Assembly (NCBI GenBank): GCA_046331245.1
Contig: JAXLRH010000006.1
Location: forward strand, 124,001-188,000
DNA from: SSF14 sp046331245
Lineage (GTDB): Bacteria; Actinomycetota; Acidimicrobiia; Acidimicrobiales; Microtrichaceae
Reading direction: 5' to 3'
DNA length: 64,000 bases
Part shown: positions 49,472 to 58,689 of the stretch, piece by piece
Layout of the letters: each line of letters opens with the position of its first letter
How positions within the stretch are numbered: position 1 is the first letter of the stretch
Made by a program: the position numbers and the translations under genes
Notes under the pieces: model-generated
Database searches by the model: none
What the model was told of the DNA's origin: nothing
The model's input: only the letters and a program-made list of their open reading frames with translations

Positions 49472-49561
49472 GGGTTCGAACCCCCGGTATGGGGGAAGGA
49501 ACGTGACGGTGCCCCTTCCTAGGGTGCCCGAGGTGGCTCGAACGCCACGGAGGTACGTCAC

Positions 49562-50206
49562 GTGTCATCCCCAATCCGACTGGTTCTCCTGAACGACTAC
49601 GAGCTCGTCATCGCCGGACTCCGGCGCATGCTCGAGCCGTTCTCGGCGCGGGTGCGCGTCGTCGAGACGGTCGTCGGCGGCGAGGCCGTCGACGGTCCGG
49701 CCGACATCGCCCTGTTCGACACGTTCGGCCGCACCGACACCGGTGTCGACCGTCTGCGCGCCCTGGTGGCGGACGATCGGATCGGACACGTCGTGGTCTT
49801 CTCCACCTCGATGCCGACAACGGTCATCGATCAACTCATGGACATGGGAGTTTCGGGTTGCCTGTCGAAGTCGCTCAGCGCCGTCGATCTCGTTCGGTCA
49901 TTGGAACGCATCCACGGAGGGGAGGTCGTCGTGGCGACGCGTAGCGGAACCGGATCGCCCAACCTCACGCCCCGCAACAGCAAGCTGAGCTATCGGGAGG
50001 CCGAGGTGCTGGCGCTCCTGAGCCAGGGGCTGCGGAACCGGGCCATCGCCAACGCCCTGTACGTCGGCGAGGAGACGGTGAAGAGCCACCTGAAGAGCAT
50101 CTACCGCAAGCTCGGGGTGTCGAGCCGTGGGGAGGCGATCGCCGCCGCGCTGCGCGACCCGGGGTTCGGTGCTCCGCAGGATCACGGCGGGGCTGCGCCA
50201 GACTGA
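49562..50206 (+). CDS. LuxR-family response regulator with atypical receiver (copy 2)
   Basis: A 214-residue paralogue of the preceding regulator, with the same Asn-Asp pair (VLLNDYELVIAG), Asp at ALFDTFG, Lys at GCLSKSL and a closely matching HTH. Start is GTG 49562, with GGAGG eight bases upstream. Divergence from copy 1 (different N-terminus and linker) indicates an old duplication rather than a recent one. Confidence 0.85.
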   Translation: MSSPIRLVLLNDYELVIAGLRRMLEPFSARVRVVETVVGGEAVDGPADIALFDTFGRTDTGVDRLRALVADDRIGHVVVFSTSMPTTVIDQLMDMGVSGCLSKSLSAVDLVRSLERIHGGEVVVATRSGTGSPNLTPRNSKLSYREAEVLALLSQGLRNRAIANALYVGEETVKSHLKSIYRKLGVSSRGEAIAAALRDPGFGAPQDHGGAAPD

Positions 50207-50210
50207 GCCG

Positions 50211-51182
50211 GTGGAGCAGCCGGACATCGACGTCGAACCGGCGACCGCCGACGAGCTCGCAGCGCTGTCGGAGCTCGGGCGCAACGGCGAGTGGGAGGTG
50301 GGCGGTCGCACGCTGAAGCTCACGAACCTCGACAAGCAGCTGTTCCCCGGGAAGGACGGGCACCGCTCGTTCACCAAGCGCGATCTCATCGCCTACTACG
50401 CGTCGATCGCGCACGTGATGGTGCCGCACCTCGCCGGTCGGGCGCTCAACATGCACCGCTTCCCCGACGGCGTCGACAAGGCCGGCTTCTGGCACAAGGC
50501 GGTGCCCACCCATGCGCCGGAGTGGCTCGCCCGATGGGAGTACGAGCGCGCCAGCGCCGGCACCACGCGCTGGTACTTCGTGGTCGACAGCCTCCCGGCG
50601 CTGGTGTGGATGGCGAACTTCGGCGTGATCGAGCACCACGCGTGGACCTCGCGCACGTCGGCGCCCACCGAGCCGACCTACGCGCTCGTCGACCTCGATC
50701 CGGGAACGCGGACGACGTTCGACGAGATCGTCACGCTCGCGCGCCTGCACCGGACGGCGCTGGAGCACCTCGGCGTCACGGCAGCGGCGAAGGTCACCGG
50801 CAAGCGCGGGATCCAGATCTGGATCCCCGTCGAGGCGGGGCTCACGTTCGACGACACCCGCGACTGGGTGGAGCGGCTCTCGCGCGCCGTCGGGGCGATC
50901 GTGCCGGACATGGTGAGCTGGTCGTGGGCGACGAAGGAGCGCCACGGGCTGGCCCGCCTCGACTTCACGCAGAACGCGTTGAACACGACGCTGGTGGCCC
51001 CGTACAGCGTGCGCGCCGCGCCCGGTGCGCCGGTGTCGATGCCCATCACGTGGGACGAGCTCGACGATCCCGACCTGCGCCCCGACCGGTGGTCGATCCT
51101 CGACGCGCCGGCCCGCGTGGCTGAGGTCGGCGACCTGTTCGCGCCGCTGATCGGCGCGACGCAGCCGCTGCCGCCCATCTGA
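50211..51182 (+). CDS. ligD: LigD-type NHEJ polymerase domain protein
   Basis: A 323-residue archaeo-eukaryotic primase-type polymerase, equivalent to the PolDom of LigD. KLTNLDKQLFPGKDG opens the fold, YALVDLDPGTRTTF contains the catalytic Asp pair and TGKRGIQIWIPV the third acidic strand region. It fills gaps during end joining. No ligase or nuclease domain is attached. Start taken at GTG 50211, four bases after the LuxR stop. It is followed by Ku. Confidence 0.88.
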   Translation: MEQPDIDVEPATADELAALSELGRNGEWEVGGRTLKLTNLDKQLFPGKDGHRSFTKRDLIAYYASIAHVMVPHLAGRALNMHRFPDGVDKAGFWHKAVPTHAPEWLARWEYERASAGTTRWYFVVDSLPALVWMANFGVIEHHAWTSRTSAPTEPTYALVDLDPGTRTTFDEIVTLARLHRTALEHLGVTAAAKVTGKRGIQIWIPVEAGLTFDDTRDWVERLSRAVGAIVPDMVSWSWATKERHGLARLDFTQNALNTTLVAPYSVRAAPGAPVSMPITWDELDDPDLRPDRWSILDAPARVAEVGDLFAPLIGATQPLPPI

Positions 51183-51221
51183 CCCGGGCTGGTTGTCGGT
51201 ACCTCGGGGTATCGTCGAGGA

Positions 51222-52058
51222 ATGGCACGAGCAGTCTGGAACGGATCGATCAGCTTCGGGTTGGTGAGCATCGGCGTGCGCGCGCACAGCGCGGTCAGCG
51301 ACCACGACGTGAAGTTCCACCAGCTCGATCCCGAGGGGTCTCGCATCCGATACCGCAAGGTGTCCGAGGCGACGGGTCAGGAGGTCGACAAGGACGACAT
51401 CCAGATGGGCTTCGAGATGTCGAAGGGCGAGTACGTCACGTTCGCGAAGAACGAGATCAACGAGCTGCGCCCGAAGATGACCCGCACCATCGACGTCGAG
51501 GACTTCGTGGGTCTCGACGAGATCGATCCCGTGTACTTCAACCGCACCTACTGGTTGGCGCCCAGCACCGAGGCGGCGGCGCGTCCGTACCGTCTGCTCG
51601 CGGCGGCCATGGAGGACCAGCGCAAGGTCGGCATCGGCACGGTCGTCATGCGCAACAAGGAGTACCTCGCGGCGATCCGCCCGGTCGACGGGCACCTGGC
51701 GATGTCCACGATGCGCTTCGCCGACGAGCTGGTGCCCGCGGCCGACGTGTTCGACGAGGGCTCCGTGGGCGACGACGCGGCCGAGCCGTCCAAGAAGGAG
51801 CTCGCGATGGCCACGCAGATCATCGAGTCGCTCACCACCGAGTGGACACCCGAGCAGTACCGCGACACCTACACCGACGAGCTCAAGGCGATGATCAAGG
51901 AGAAGTCGAAGGGCGGCACGATCACCGTCGAGGACGGTCCGGCCGCGCCGTCGAACGTCACCGATCTCATGGCTGCGCTCGAGGCCAGCGTGAAGGCGGC
52001 CAAGAAGCCGCGCCGGGCGGCCGCCGAGCGCGCCACCAAGTCGGCCAAGTCCGCCTGA
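51222..52058 (+). CDS. ku: Ku-family NHEJ protein
   Basis: A 278-residue Ku homologue: MARAVWNGSISFGLVSI, KFHQLDPEGSRIRYRKV and YWLAPSTEAAARPYRLL are family blocks. The C-terminal tail is Lys/Ala-rich (KPRRAAAERATKSAKSA), typical of bacterial Ku and important for DNA threading and ligase recruitment. It lies between the polymerase gene and the convergent ligase gene. Confidence 0.95.
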   Translation: MARAVWNGSISFGLVSIGVRAHSAVSDHDVKFHQLDPEGSRIRYRKVSEATGQEVDKDDIQMGFEMSKGEYVTFAKNEINELRPKMTRTIDVEDFVGLDEIDPVYFNRTYWLAPSTEAAARPYRLLAAAMEDQRKVGIGTVVMRNKEYLAAIRPVDGHLAMSTMRFADELVPAADVFDEGSVGDDAAEPSKKELAMATQIIESLTTEWTPEQYRDTYTDELKAMIKEKSKGGTITVEDGPAAPSNVTDLMAALEASVKAAKKPRRAAAERATKSAKSA

Positions 52059-52059
52059 T

Positions 52060-53052
52060 TCAGGGCTCCCGAACGACGCGACGGGGGTCGACGTCGACTC
52101 GCCGCCCCTGGTAGGTGGGGTGGCGCACGCTGCCGCTCGGGCTCCACTCGGAGAACCCGACCTGCACGACCAGCGTCGGCTCGACCCAGTGCACCGCCGT
52201 CTTCTGGCGGCCGATGTCGGCCACGGGGGCGACCTCGGCGAGCTGCGAGAGCTCGGCGCGAAGCTCTGCGAGCACGCGATCGGAGAAGCCGGTGCCCACC
52301 TTGCCGGCGACGCACATCTCGCCGTGGTCGTCGTGGTATCCGAGCAGCAGGGCGCCGAGCAGCCGCGATCGAGCGCCGGTGCCCTCGGTCCAGCCGAGCA
52401 CCACGAACTCCTGCGCCCGCGTGAACTTGGTCTTGATCCAGTTGGTGGTGCGCTCCCCCGGCCGGTACCGGCTGTCGCGTCGCTTCGACACGATGCCCTC
52501 GAGCTGCCGCGACCGGCAGAACTCGACGAGCACGTCGGGGTCGTCCAGCTCGGCGGAGGGGACGAGGACGTGCGCACCGGGGAACTCGAGATCGAACAGC
52601 ACCTCGCGGCGCTCGTCGTAGGTGCGGTCGAGCACGCTTCCGGTCGGGCCCCAGAGGACGTCGAACACGACGAACACGACCGAGCGTTCGGCCGCCATGC
52701 GGCGGGAGACGGCCGGGTCGGCGATGTGCATGCGGTGCTGGAGCGCCTGGAAGCTGGGACGCCCGTCGTCGCCGAACATCACCACCTCGCCGTCGACCAC
52801 GATCGGCTCGTCGCCGCGGGGAGCGTCGACGGGCGCGACCTGCCCAAGCTCCGCGAGCTCCGGGTAGCGGCCGGTGATGTCGTTGCCGGTGCGGGCCCGC
52901 AGCCCGACGGTGCCGTCGGGGCGGCAGTGAGCGAGCGCCCGCATGCCGTCCCACTTCACCTCGTAGGCCCACGGTCCGCCACGGGTGGGCAGCTCGCCGG
53001 TGGTCGCGAGCATGGGGCTCAGCGACTGCGCCGTCACCGGTGGTGGGGTCAC
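52060..53052 (-). CDS. ATP-dependent DNA ligase, LigD/LigC-type
   Basis: A 330-residue ligase. The adenylated lysine is Lys33 in YEVKWDGMRA. IVVDGEVVMF, FVVFDVLWG and EGIVSKRRDSRYRPG are later nucleotidyl-transferase motifs, and the OB-fold with NWIKTKF follows. Without a polymerase or nuclease domain it is a stand-alone ligase, working with Ku. It starts with GTG 53052, overlapping the lipid kinase stop by GTGA, and converges with ku. Confidence 0.92.
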   Translation of the reverse strand: MTPPPVTAQSLSPMLATTGELPTRGGPWAYEVKWDGMRALAHCRPDGTVGLRARTGNDITGRYPELAELGQVAPVDAPRGDEPIVVDGEVVMFGDDGRPSFQALQHRMHIADPAVSRRMAAERSVVFVVFDVLWGPTGSVLDRTYDERREVLFDLEFPGAHVLVPSAELDDPDVLVEFCRSRQLEGIVSKRRDSRYRPGERTTNWIKTKFTRAQEFVVLGWTEGTGARSRLLGALLLGYHDDHGEMCVAGKVGTGFSDRVLAELRAELSQLAEVAPVADIGRQKTAVHWVEPTLVVQVGFSEWSPSGSVRHPTYQGRRVDVDPRRVVREP

Positions 53053-53951
53053 CGATCGGCCTCGGCCGGCAGGAACACGTCGAGCCCCACCGGATCCTTC
53101 TCGATGACGATGTCGACGCCGCCGTCGAACGTCTCGCCGTCGCGGGCGAGCCGCAGCGGGCCCTGCCGCGACGTGATGTCGAGGCGGTCCGTGACCACGC
53201 GGCGGTACGCGCTGGTTCGGCCCAGCTGACCGGTGAGGAGCGCGAGGAACACCTTGGACCGGCTGCGGGCTCCGGCGTCGAGGTAGCGCACGTCGAAGCG
53301 ACCGTCGTCGAGCGTCGAACGCGATCGCGGCGCGAGACCGGGCGGGTCGTAGACGCAGTTGCCGACGAAGATCAACCACACGTCGCGGTCGACCCCGTCG
53401 ATCGTGAGGAGGGTCGGCTCGATGCGACGGGTCACGCGCACCATGGCCACGGCCAGCGCGAGCCACTTCCCCAGCCGGCCCTCGAGGCGCTCGCGCTCGT
53501 CGACGAGCTCGGGGTAGCCGCCGATGCTCGCGGTGTTGAGGAACGGCCGGCCGTCGATGCGCCCGACGTCGATGCGGTGCAGCCGGCCCCGGTGGAACGC
53601 GTCGATCGCCGCGTCGATCGTGTCGACGCCGAGGTCGCGGGCGAAGTGGTTGAGCGTGCCGCCGGGGATCACGAGCAGCGGCCGGTCGGTCTCGAGCGCG
53701 ATGCCGGTCGCCGCGTTGATCGTCCCGTCGCCGCCGGCGACGCCGAGGACGGGCGACCGGGCCGCGTCGCGCAGGACGTCGAGGAGGTCGTCGTGCTCGT
53801 CCAGCTCGCGGACGGTCGCGGCCGGGACCGCCTCGGCGATCTGCTCGGTGAGCGAGGCGCCGAGCGCCGGACCGGCCGTGGGATTGACCACCACGCTCAG
53901 GCCCGAGCCGTCGCGCGCGCGGGGATCGAGCTCACGGGGCGAGGACGGCAT
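53049..53951 (-). CDS. diacylglycerol kinase family lipid kinase
   Basis: A 300-residue DagK/LCB5-type kinase. VVVNPTAGPALG begins the fold, VAGGDGTINAATG is the nucleotide motif and PGGTLNHFARDLG follows. NTASIGGYPELVDERE and the C-terminal beta-sandwich complete the domain. It phosphorylates a lipid such as diacylglycerol or a long-chain base. Overlaps the ligase gene. Confidence 0.87.
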   Translation of the reverse strand: MPSSPRELDPRARDGSGLSVVVNPTAGPALGASLTEQIAEAVPAATVRELDEHDDLLDVLRDAARSPVLGVAGGDGTINAATGIALETDRPLLVIPGGTLNHFARDLGVDTIDAAIDAFHRGRLHRIDVGRIDGRPFLNTASIGGYPELVDERERLEGRLGKWLALAVAMVRVTRRIEPTLLTIDGVDRDVWLIFVGNCVYDPPGLAPRSRSTLDDGRFDVRYLDAGARSRSKVFLALLTGQLGRTSAYRRVVTDRLDITSRQGPLRLARDGETFDGGVDIVIEKDPVGLDVFLPAEADR

Positions 53952-53960
53952 CCCCCTTCT

Positions 53961-54611
53961 CTAGCCGATGTCGACTCCCCCACCACCGAGACCACCGCAG
54001 ATGAGGTCGGTGAGGTCGTCCACCAGCTGCGCCCGGGTGCGGGTCCGGCCGTCGAGCCACCACCCGACCGACGAGAACACCATGCCCATGATGGCGAACG
54101 CCCACGACTCGGCGCGCTCGGGATCGTCGATGGTCGCGACCGGCCCGGTGAGGTAGCCGGCGATCCGCTCGGCGAGGCTGGTGAGCATCGGCAGCTCGAC
54201 GGCCTCGCGACCGGTCCCGGCCGAGCCCTCGACGAGGAAGCGGTAGAGCTCGGGCTCGCGCTCGGCGAACCGCACGAACACGCCGATGGTGGTGCCGAGC
54301 GCCTCCCGCGGCGAGATCTCCGCGGTGACGGTGTCGAGCAGCGTGGTGTCGAGCTCGCCGAGGAACCGGTCGGCGAGCGCCGCGGCGAGGCCCGACTTGT
54401 CGCGGAACGAGTCGTACAGCACCGGCTTGCTCACCCCGGCCTCGGCTGCGATGTCGCTCATCGACGCGTCCGCGCCGATCGTGCGGATGGCCCGGATCGC
54501 CGCGTCGAGGAGGTGCGCCCGCCGGGCGACGGGGTCGGTGCGCTTCGGGGTGACGGCGCGCTGCTTCGAGCGCCGAGCCGTCGACGCGGCCGTGGCGGCC
54601 GGGCCGCTCAT
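53961..54611 (-). CDS. TetR-family regulator
   Basis: A 216-residue protein; the HTH is ASMSDIAAEAGVSKPVLYDSFRDKSGLAAAL, and the C-terminal ligand domain is hydrophobic and helical. It is four bases behind the diiron protein gene on the same strand, so it is its operon partner; the two palindromes upstream of that gene are its likely operators. Confidence 0.86.
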   Translation of the reverse strand: MSGPAATAASTARRSKQRAVTPKRTDPVARRAHLLDAAIRAIRTIGADASMSDIAAEAGVSKPVLYDSFRDKSGLAAALADRFLGELDTTLLDTVTAEISPREALGTTIGVFVRFAEREPELYRFLVEGSAGTGREAVELPMLTSLAERIAGYLTGPVATIDDPERAESWAFAIMGMVFSSVGWWLDGRTRTRAQLVDDLTDLICGGLGGGGVDIG

Positions 54612-54615
54612 CGAC

Positions 54616-55734
54616 TCACGAGGCCGTGGCGCCGAGGCGGCGCTCGGCGGCGATGGCCTCGAGCCCCTCGATCTGGAGCGTCTCGTACTCGTCGGACGTG
54701 TCGACCCAGTCCTCGAACTGGATGACGCCGAGCTCCTCGAAGCGGTGGCGGAGCCAGCCGTCGTTGCGGTCGAGCAGACCGAGCTTCTTGCAGTTCGGCA
54801 CGATCTTGCTGAACAGCACCTGCTGGAACATCACGCGGCCGGGGTCCTGCACGACGAGCTGGAGCGCCTGCTTCACGTCGACGCCCATGCGGTCCCAGAC
54901 CTCCTGCTGGAGGAACCGGTCGCGCATGCGGACCGAGGCCTCGAAGGCGAACTGCTGACGCTCGAACATCTCGGCGTCGCTGAGCCCCTCGTAGAACTCC
55001 TTGAGCGACAGCACGCCGAAGGCCACGTGACGCGCCTCGTCGCTCATGACGTAGCGGAGCAGCTGCTTGAGGAGCGGCTCGGTGGTGAGCGCGTGCAGGA
55101 AGCCGAACGCTGCCAGCGCGAGGCCCTCCACCATGATCTGCATGCCGAGGTACGTGATGTCCCAGCGGCTGTCCTTGACGATGTCGTCGAGCAGCATCCG
55201 GAGGTGCGCGTTCACGGGGTAGAACCCGCTGAGCTTGGTGTCGAGGTACTTGGCGAACACCTCGACGTGGCGGGCCTCGTCCATGACCTGCGTCGCCGCG
55301 TAGTACTTGGCGTCGAACCACGGGACGGTCTCGACGATCTTGGCCGTGCAGATGAGGGCGCCCTGCTCGCCGTGCATGAACTGGCTGAGGGTCCAGTTCG
55401 CCGACTCGATGTTGAGCTGCATCCACTCCTTGTCGCCCCACGTCTCGAAGGGGGTGCCCTTCAGGTCATAGTTCTCGGTGAACCCGCGGAAGGTGTTCAC
55501 CTGCACCATCGCCTGCTCCTCGAGGTCGACATCGGTGTCCCAGGGCAGGTCGGTCTCGCCGTTCCACTGCGACGTCTTGGCCTTCTCGTACAGCTTGTTG
55601 AGCTGGGGCCGGGCGCCCTTCTCGTAGTCCCACGTGAAGATGGCGTCGGAGTTGTCCTCGACGGTGTGCAGCACCTCGTCGACGGCGGTGTTCGTCACCG
55701 AGAGCGCGGCCTCGAGGTCGAGTAGTTCGGTCAT
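54616..55734 (-). CDS. ferritin-like diiron oxygenase/desaturase-like protein
   Basis: A 372-residue helical-bundle protein with two E-x-x-H diiron motifs (DEARHVEVF and DEARHVAFG) and two single glutamates (MHGEQGALI, MVEGLALAAF), the ligand pattern of the acyl-ACP desaturase/R2 and AurF-like superfamily. It may oxidise a lipid or aromatic substrate. Substrate cannot be assigned. It is followed by its probable repressor, and the divergent gene encodes a CocE-type hydrolase. Confidence 0.82.
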   Translation of the reverse strand: MTELLDLEAALSVTNTAVDEVLHTVEDNSDAIFTWDYEKGARPQLNKLYEKAKTSQWNGETDLPWDTDVDLEEQAMVQVNTFRGFTENYDLKGTPFETWGDKEWMQLNIESANWTLSQFMHGEQGALICTAKIVETVPWFDAKYYAATQVMDEARHVEVFAKYLDTKLSGFYPVNAHLRMLLDDIVKDSRWDITYLGMQIMVEGLALAAFGFLHALTTEPLLKQLLRYVMSDEARHVAFGVLSLKEFYEGLSDAEMFERQQFAFEASVRMRDRFLQQEVWDRMGVDVKQALQLVVQDPGRVMFQQVLFSKIVPNCKKLGLLDRNDGWLRHRFEELGVIQFEDWVDTSDEYETLQIEGLEAIAAERRLGATAS

Positions 55735-55771
55735 GCGGATCCCCCTGGAGCGTGCTTGATCAGCGGCAAGT

Positions 55772-55797
55772 TACCACTGGTAGGCTACCGGCGGTAG
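55772..55797. promoter_or_regulatory. two adjacent palindromes, probable TetR operators
   Basis: TACCACTGGTA (55772-55782) and CTACCGGCGGTAG (55785-55797) are two odd-centred palindromes two bases apart, both with TACC/GGTA ends, between the diiron-protein gene and the CocE hydrolase gene. Confidence 0.6.
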
Positions 55798-55835
55798 GGG
55801 ATCCGGCGAGACGTCCGGCACACGAGTGGGAGCCC

Positions 55836-58175
55836 ATGATGCACCGACGGTTCAAGCTGGCGACACTGGTGGTGGCCGGCGCGCTGATCGCCGGCGCCGG
55901 CTGCGCCAACGACCCGAAGCACAAGGCCGCGGCGGAATCGGGCATCGCCCCGGCGGCGTCGAAGCTCGCCCGAGCGACCTTCGTCGCGTCGGGCAGCATC
56001 GAGCAGGCCACCGTCACCCACGCCGAGCCCGGCATGCAGCTCTCCCTCGTCGACCGTGACGACCGCGTGATCGCCACCGGCGCCGCCGACGCGCTCGGCT
56101 CCAAGGTCTTCTACGGACTCGCGCCGGGCGCCGGCTACCGCGTCGTCACCTCGGGCACGCACGCCGCCGGCTCGCCCGCGTTCTCGGTGCTGAACCGCGA
56201 CGCGCTCCCGCCAGAGACGCTGTACTCGGGCCAGGCGCTCCAGCAGGGCATCAACTACGTGCGCATGCGCGACGGCATCACGCTCGCGATGACCGTGCGG
56301 CTCCCCGCCGGCAAGGCGCTCGACGACGGCCCCTTCCCGACGCTGATCGAGTACTCGGGCTACGGCACCGCGGCACCGCACGACCTGCTCTCCTCGATCA
56401 CCGCCCAGATCGCCGACCCGAAGAAGCCGGCCGACCCGCTTGCGCCCGACACGGCGACCGCGGTCGGCTCGCTCATCGCCCCCCTGCTCGACTTCGCGAC
56501 GGTCAGCGTGCAGATCCGCGGCAGCGGCTGCTCCGGCGGAGCATTCGACCTGTTCGGCCTGCCCACGATCTACGACGGCTACGACGCCATCGAGACGGTG
56601 GCGGCCCAGCCGTGGGTGACGGGCCACAAAGTCGGCATGGTCGGCATCTCCTACTCCGGGTACAGCCAGCTGTTCGTCGGCGGCACCCGGCCGCCGCACC
56701 TCGCGGCGCTCGCGCCGATGTCGGTCACCGACGACCTCTACGACGGCATCGGGTTCCCCGGCGGCATCTTCAACACCGGGTTCGCGAAGGGCTGGCTCAC
56801 CGAGCGCCAATCGGACGGGCGACCGGGCCCCGAGGGCGGGCAGTCGTGGGCGAAGGCGGAGATCGCCGCCGGCGACACGGCCTGCCTCGCCAACCAGGCG
56901 CTCCACGGCCAGGCCCGCGACGGCCTCAAGATCCTCTCGAAGGTCGAGTTCCGCGAGCCGGCGCTGTTCGACGATCGCGTCCCCGGCGAGTGGGCGAAGC
57001 GCATCGACGTGCCCACCTTCCTCGTCGGCGGCCTGCAGGACGAGCAGCTCGGGAGCCACTGGGCCCACGTGATCCCTGCGTTGGCGGACAACCCCGACAC
57101 ATGGGTGACCATGTACAACGGCAACCACAACGACGCGCTGCAGCCCGCGGTCCTCTCCCGCTGGGTCGAGTTCCTCAACCTGTTCGTCGCGGACCGCATC
57201 CCGAGCATCCCCGACGGCGTTCGCGGCTTCGCCGGCCTGCTGTTCGACCAGATCTCCCACGTGCCGGCCATCCCACTCGCCCAGTCGCGGTTCGCGAAGA
57301 TGACCGACGTCGACGCCGCGCGGAATCTGTTCCGGCTCGACCCGCGCATCCGCGTGCTGCTCGACGTCGGCGGCGGCTCCCTCGGCCCCGGCGCCCTGCA
57401 ACCGGTGTGGGAGATCACGTCACCCACGTGGCCGATGCCGGACACCGTCGCGACGCGCTGGTATCTCGGCGCCGACGGCGCGCTCACCTCCACGGCGCCC
57501 ACCACGGTCGACAGCGAGAGCTACGTCGCCGACCCGGCGGCCCGCCCCGCGACCTCGTTGTCGAAGGACACACCGCAGCGCTTCGCCGACGAGGTCAACA
57601 ACTGGACGCCGGTCGCCGACGGCAAGGGGCTCGCCTGGGTGAGCGCACCCCTCACCTCCGACGTGGTGATCGCCGGGACATCCAGCCTCGACCTCGCGGT
57701 GAAGGCCGAGCAGCCCGACGTCGACATCCAGGCAACGCTCTCGGAGGTGCGCCCCGACGGCCAGGAGACCTACGTCGAGACCGGCTGGCTGCGGGCGTCG
57801 CATCGGGCGCTCGACGAGAAGCGCTCCACCGAGCTCGATCCCGAGCCGACCCATCAGGCGAAGGACTCCTCGCCGCTGCCGTCGGATCACACCGCCCCGA
57901 TGCGCATCTCGATCAACCCCGTGGTGCACGCGTTCCGGGCCGGCTCACGCATCCGCGTCACGGTGCAGGCGCCCGGCGGCGATCGTCCACTGTGGACGTT
58001 CGACACCGATCGCAGCGGCACCAACAAGGTCACCGTCGTGAGCAGCTCGGTCACGCCGTCGTCACTGGCGCTGCCGGTGGTGGCCGGACGGGTGGCGGGC
58101 GCTCCCCTGCCGGCCTGCGACACGCTCCGCGGTCAGCCGTGCCGCCGCTACGTCCCGGCGGCCAACGGGGGCTGA
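55836..58175 (+). CDS. CocE/NonD-family serine hydrolase lipoprotein
   Basis: A 779-residue exported enzyme. Signal peptide with lipobox AGAGC, then a CocE alpha/beta-hydrolase domain: RGSGCSGGAFDLFG, GMVGISYSGYSQLFVGG (nucleophile Ser), DAAYDG-like acidic loop and HNDALQPAV (catalytic His). The C-terminal jelly-roll (residues about 600-750) contains AMRISINPVVHAFRAGSRIRVT. Acts as an esterase/peptidase outside the cell; the substrate is unknown. GGGAG precedes ATG 55836. Confidence 0.87.
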   Translation: MMHRRFKLATLVVAGALIAGAGCANDPKHKAAAESGIAPAASKLARATFVASGSIEQATVTHAEPGMQLSLVDRDDRVIATGAADALGSKVFYGLAPGAGYRVVTSGTHAAGSPAFSVLNRDALPPETLYSGQALQQGINYVRMRDGITLAMTVRLPAGKALDDGPFPTLIEYSGYGTAAPHDLLSSITAQIADPKKPADPLAPDTATAVGSLIAPLLDFATVSVQIRGSGCSGGAFDLFGLPTIYDGYDAIETVAAQPWVTGHKVGMVGISYSGYSQLFVGGTRPPHLAALAPMSVTDDLYDGIGFPGGIFNTGFAKGWLTERQSDGRPGPEGGQSWAKAEIAAGDTACLANQALHGQARDGLKILSKVEFREPALFDDRVPGEWAKRIDVPTFLVGGLQDEQLGSHWAHVIPALADNPDTWVTMYNGNHNDALQPAVLSRWVEFLNLFVADRIPSIPDGVRGFAGLLFDQISHVPAIPLAQSRFAKMTDVDAARNLFRLDPRIRVLLDVGGGSLGPGALQPVWEITSPTWPMPDTVATRWYLGADGALTSTAPTTVDSESYVADPAARPATSLSKDTPQRFADEVNNWTPVADGKGLAWVSAPLTSDVVIAGTSSLDLAVKAEQPDVDIQATLSEVRPDGQETYVETGWLRASHRALDEKRSTELDPEPTHQAKDSSPLPSDHTAPMRISINPVVHAFRAGSRIRVTVQAPGGDRPLWTFDTDRSGTNKVTVVSSSVTPSSLALPVVAGRVAGAPLPACDTLRGQPCRRYVPAANGG

Positions 58176-58178
58176 CGA

Positions 58179-58652
58179 TCAGGCGGGGTGACCCGGCTCG
58201 ATGTCGCCCACGTCGCTCAGGCGGAGCGGATGCGGTTGCTGCGGCGCATCCCCGTGCGTGGCGACCGGTTCGAGGACGACGCCCACGTGATCGAGGCCCT
58301 CGACGTCGAGCACCGCGACGCGACGTCCGACGATGCGAGGCCCGGCCATCGCGTCGATCGCGTCGGCCATCGCCGACTTGTCCACCTCGTCGCCGGTGAG
58401 GCCGCCGAACATCGCCGCGAGGTCGTGGTCGTCGGCGTCGAGGAGATGCACCACGAGCTCGTCCGCGACCATCGCGACGCCGAACGTGTGGTTCACGCGT
58501 GAGATCCACACGACGTAGCGAACCGGGTCGATGCCGCACTGGCTGTGGAACCCGACCAGGCATCCGGCCGACTCTCCACCGGCGACGCAGGTGACGACCA
58601 CCATGGCGGGGTCGGTCGCGGCGATCATCGCGTCGAGGGCATCTCGATCCAT
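58179..58652 (-). CDS. flavin reductase-like domain protein
   Basis: A 157-residue FMN-binding split-barrel protein (VVVTCVAGGESAGCLVGFHSQCG, then RYVVWISRVNHTF and VVHLL) matching flavin reductase-like domains that supply reduced flavin or store FMN. Convergent with CocE gene, divergent from the DUF1295 gene. Partner unknown. Confidence 0.78.
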   Translation of the reverse strand: MDRDALDAMIAATDPAMVVVTCVAGGESAGCLVGFHSQCGIDPVRYVVWISRVNHTFGVAMVADELVVHLLDADDHDLAAMFGGLTGDEVDKSAMADAIDAMAGPRIVGRRVAVLDVEGLDHVGVVLEPVATHGDAPQQPHPLRLSDVGDIEPGHPA

Positions 58653-58689
58653 CTCGGTGACCGTACCGTTCGCGGGGTAAGCAGTAGCG

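Noticed and set aside
49470..49500. tRNA T-arm-like GGTTCGAACCC
   Set aside because: The adjacent sequence offers no D-arm, anticodon arm or acceptor stem pairing on either strand.
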